Origin: Granulicella sp.
GTDB taxonomy: Bacteria > Acidobacteriota > Terriglobia > Terriglobales > Acidobacteriaceae
Direction of reading: 5' to 3'
Assembly (NCBI GenBank): GCA_003133205.1
Contig: PKWK01000226.1
Coordinates: 1-5,223, forward strand
DNA: 5,223 nucleotides
The notes under the pieces were generated by a model. That model searched no databases. It was given only the letters and a program-made list of their open reading frames with translations, and had not been told where the DNA came from. Below are positions 4,515 to 5,223 of this stretch, one piece after another. Positions within the stretch are counted from its first letter, which is position 1. Every line of letters starts with the position of its first letter. A program made the translations under genes and the position numbers.

Positions 4515-5108
4515 CTAGCCGTCATAGTTCCAGTAAGATCGACCTCCCCACCCCATAACAGTGGTGAAATTGAAGACTCGGGAACGGCGGATGCGGGTAC
4601 CAGCAAATCGATAGCTAATAGTGATCTTTAGCTTCGCACCGGGATCTAACCGGTGACCGTTCGCCACGACATTGTGGTTGCAAGGGAGCGTGACCCGCTG
4701 CTTGTACCGCAGCTCTTTTGAGAAGTTCTTATGCTCGTCGTCTTCCGTATGTAGAGTCATACTGCTTTTGTCTGAGGGGCCCGCATCCCAGGGGCGCATG
4801 GTGAAATCGGCGCTACAGGCGGCTGAAAGTTCATCCGTTGGCCAGTAGCCCTCATTCGTGATCGAAAAGGAACTGTTGTATGGGAATACCTCGTCGAACG
4901 TGAAATCTTCATTGATGGAAAGGGATGGATAAAGTACAAACAATCCGACCACGACCGTGCAGGCCGTCAGAACTGTCCAGAGCCCGCGAGGCACCGCCTT
5001 CCAAATGGGCACCTGCTCTCGGCGAGGTATCGCGGGAGATGGTGGCGGCGATGGTTCCTTTGACGTTACCGCTCGGCGCGGCTGCTTTTTTCCTTTTCGC
5101 TTTTTCAT
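4515..5108 (-). CDS. Membrane-anchored protein of unknown function with extracytoplasmic domain
   Basis: Complete, 197 residues; no family recognised with confidence. The N-terminus is strongly basic (MKKRKGKKQPRR), then a Pro-rich stretch (PSPPPSPAIPRR, 19-30), then one membrane helix at about 43-62 (LWTVLTACTVVVGLFVLYPS). By the positive-inside rule, residues 66-197 lie outside the cytoplasm. That part looks like a beta-sandwich: 'FSITNEGYWPTDELSAACSADF', 'LRYKQRVTLPCNHNVVA', 'KLKITISYRF', with Cys98 and Cys143 able to form a disulfide. The 'ITNEG' plus alternating strands suggest an immunoglobulin-like or adaptor fold rather than an enzyme. AAAGG (5115-5119) lies 6 nt before the ATG. Its stop is 79 bp before the methyltransferase start on the same strand, so co-transcription is possible. 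One sampled stretch (4861-4920) has only 24 G+C in 60, far below the exported-protein gene. A link to DNA restriction is speculative. Confidence 0.82.
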   Translation of the reverse strand: MKKRKGKKQPRRAVTSKEPSPPPSPAIPRREQVPIWKAVPRGLWTVLTACTVVVGLFVLYPSLSINEDFTFDEVFPYNSSFSITNEGYWPTDELSAACSADFTMRPWDAGPSDKSSMTLHTEDDEHKNFSKELRYKQRVTLPCNHNVVANGHRLDPGAKLKITISYRFAGTRIRRSRVFNFTTVMGWGGRSYWNYDG

Positions 5109-5223
5109 GAAGTGCCTTTATGAACAATGAATATCACGAAGCCAAATGCCCAATTCATCGCCGACGAGGGGTTGCGTCCGTGAACAGAATCCGGGTATAA
5201 CCCAGGGCAATCGCATTTGAAAA
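5109..5223. other. Region upstream of the membrane-protein gene
   Basis: Holds the AAAGG ribosome binding site of the membrane-protein gene and presumably its promoter, though no clear -35/-10 pair is visible. CCGGGTATAACCCAG (5191-5205) contains a small inverted repeat (GGGT-ATA-ACCC). A minus-strand frame open from the edge to TGA at 5155-5157 (22 codons) could be the tail of another gene but is too short to support. Confidence 0.4.

Noticed and set aside
4436..4606. Longer methyltransferase starting at the ATG at 4606
   Set aside because: The 57 extra residues have no family resemblance, overlap the membrane-protein gene and include a TATATT promoter-like site. The normal family start is MAKPSSLLDTRV at 4435.
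5155..5223. Tail of a further minus-strand gene (22 codons, ending TGA at 5155-5157)
   Set aside because: Open to the edge, but too short to tell from chance, and no motif is visible.

Overview
The window looks like chromosomal DNA from a soil bacterium of the Acidobacteriota, most likely class Terriglobia (Granulicella, Edaphobacter or Terriglobus type). This is an inference from three things. One gene encodes a DUF5715-type protein, a family I associate with that group. Another encodes a planctomycete/acidobacteria-type small cytochrome c. The intergenic DNA also carries boxes of the type 'GGGTGCCCCAT + hairpin' and 'TCTCGACCGGAG...GTGGAGAGACCCC', which I recognise from such genomes. No database search was possible.

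Layout. At the left edge (1-240, minus) is the N-terminal part of a gene that runs out of the window. It has a TTG start and a good ribosome binding site, and its first residues resemble the FkbH-like HAD-IIIC family. Upstream of it on the same strand is a complete secreted monohaem c-type cytochrome (365-778, minus). A perfect hairpin lies just beyond its stop codon. A non-coding divergent region of about 309 bp (779-1087) separates the cytochrome from a plus-strand exported protein of 430 aa (1088-2380). That protein has a low-complexity Pro/Ala/Arg-rich N-terminal half and a C-terminal M15-peptidase-like domain (DUF5715 type). A possible 47-codon gene (2377-2520) overlaps its stop codon as ATGA and may be translationally coupled.

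From 2521 to 2968, between convergent genes, lies a dense cluster of repeats. It holds a near-identical 69/70-bp direct repeat, a CCCGGG-rich long-range stem, and two more hairpins of the 'GCCCCAT' family. From 2969 to the right end everything is on the minus strand. The first gene there encodes a single polypeptide that joins a beta-class DNA methyltransferase to a C-terminal Mrr-like (PD-(D/Q)xK) nuclease domain (2969-4435). Upstream of it is a 197-aa membrane-anchored protein of unknown function (4515-5108).

How it fits together. The methyltransferase-nuclease fusion is the most distinctive gene. It has the parts of a one-protein restriction-modification enzyme, with no separate specificity or nuclease subunit in view. 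The membrane protein could be a partner or only a neighbour. The cytochrome and the DUF5715 protein are both exported and divergently transcribed, but nothing in the sequence links their functions. The repeat boxes sit about 10 bp past the stop codons of two minus-strand genes, suggesting a dispersed hairpin element used as, or inserted at, transcript 3' ends.
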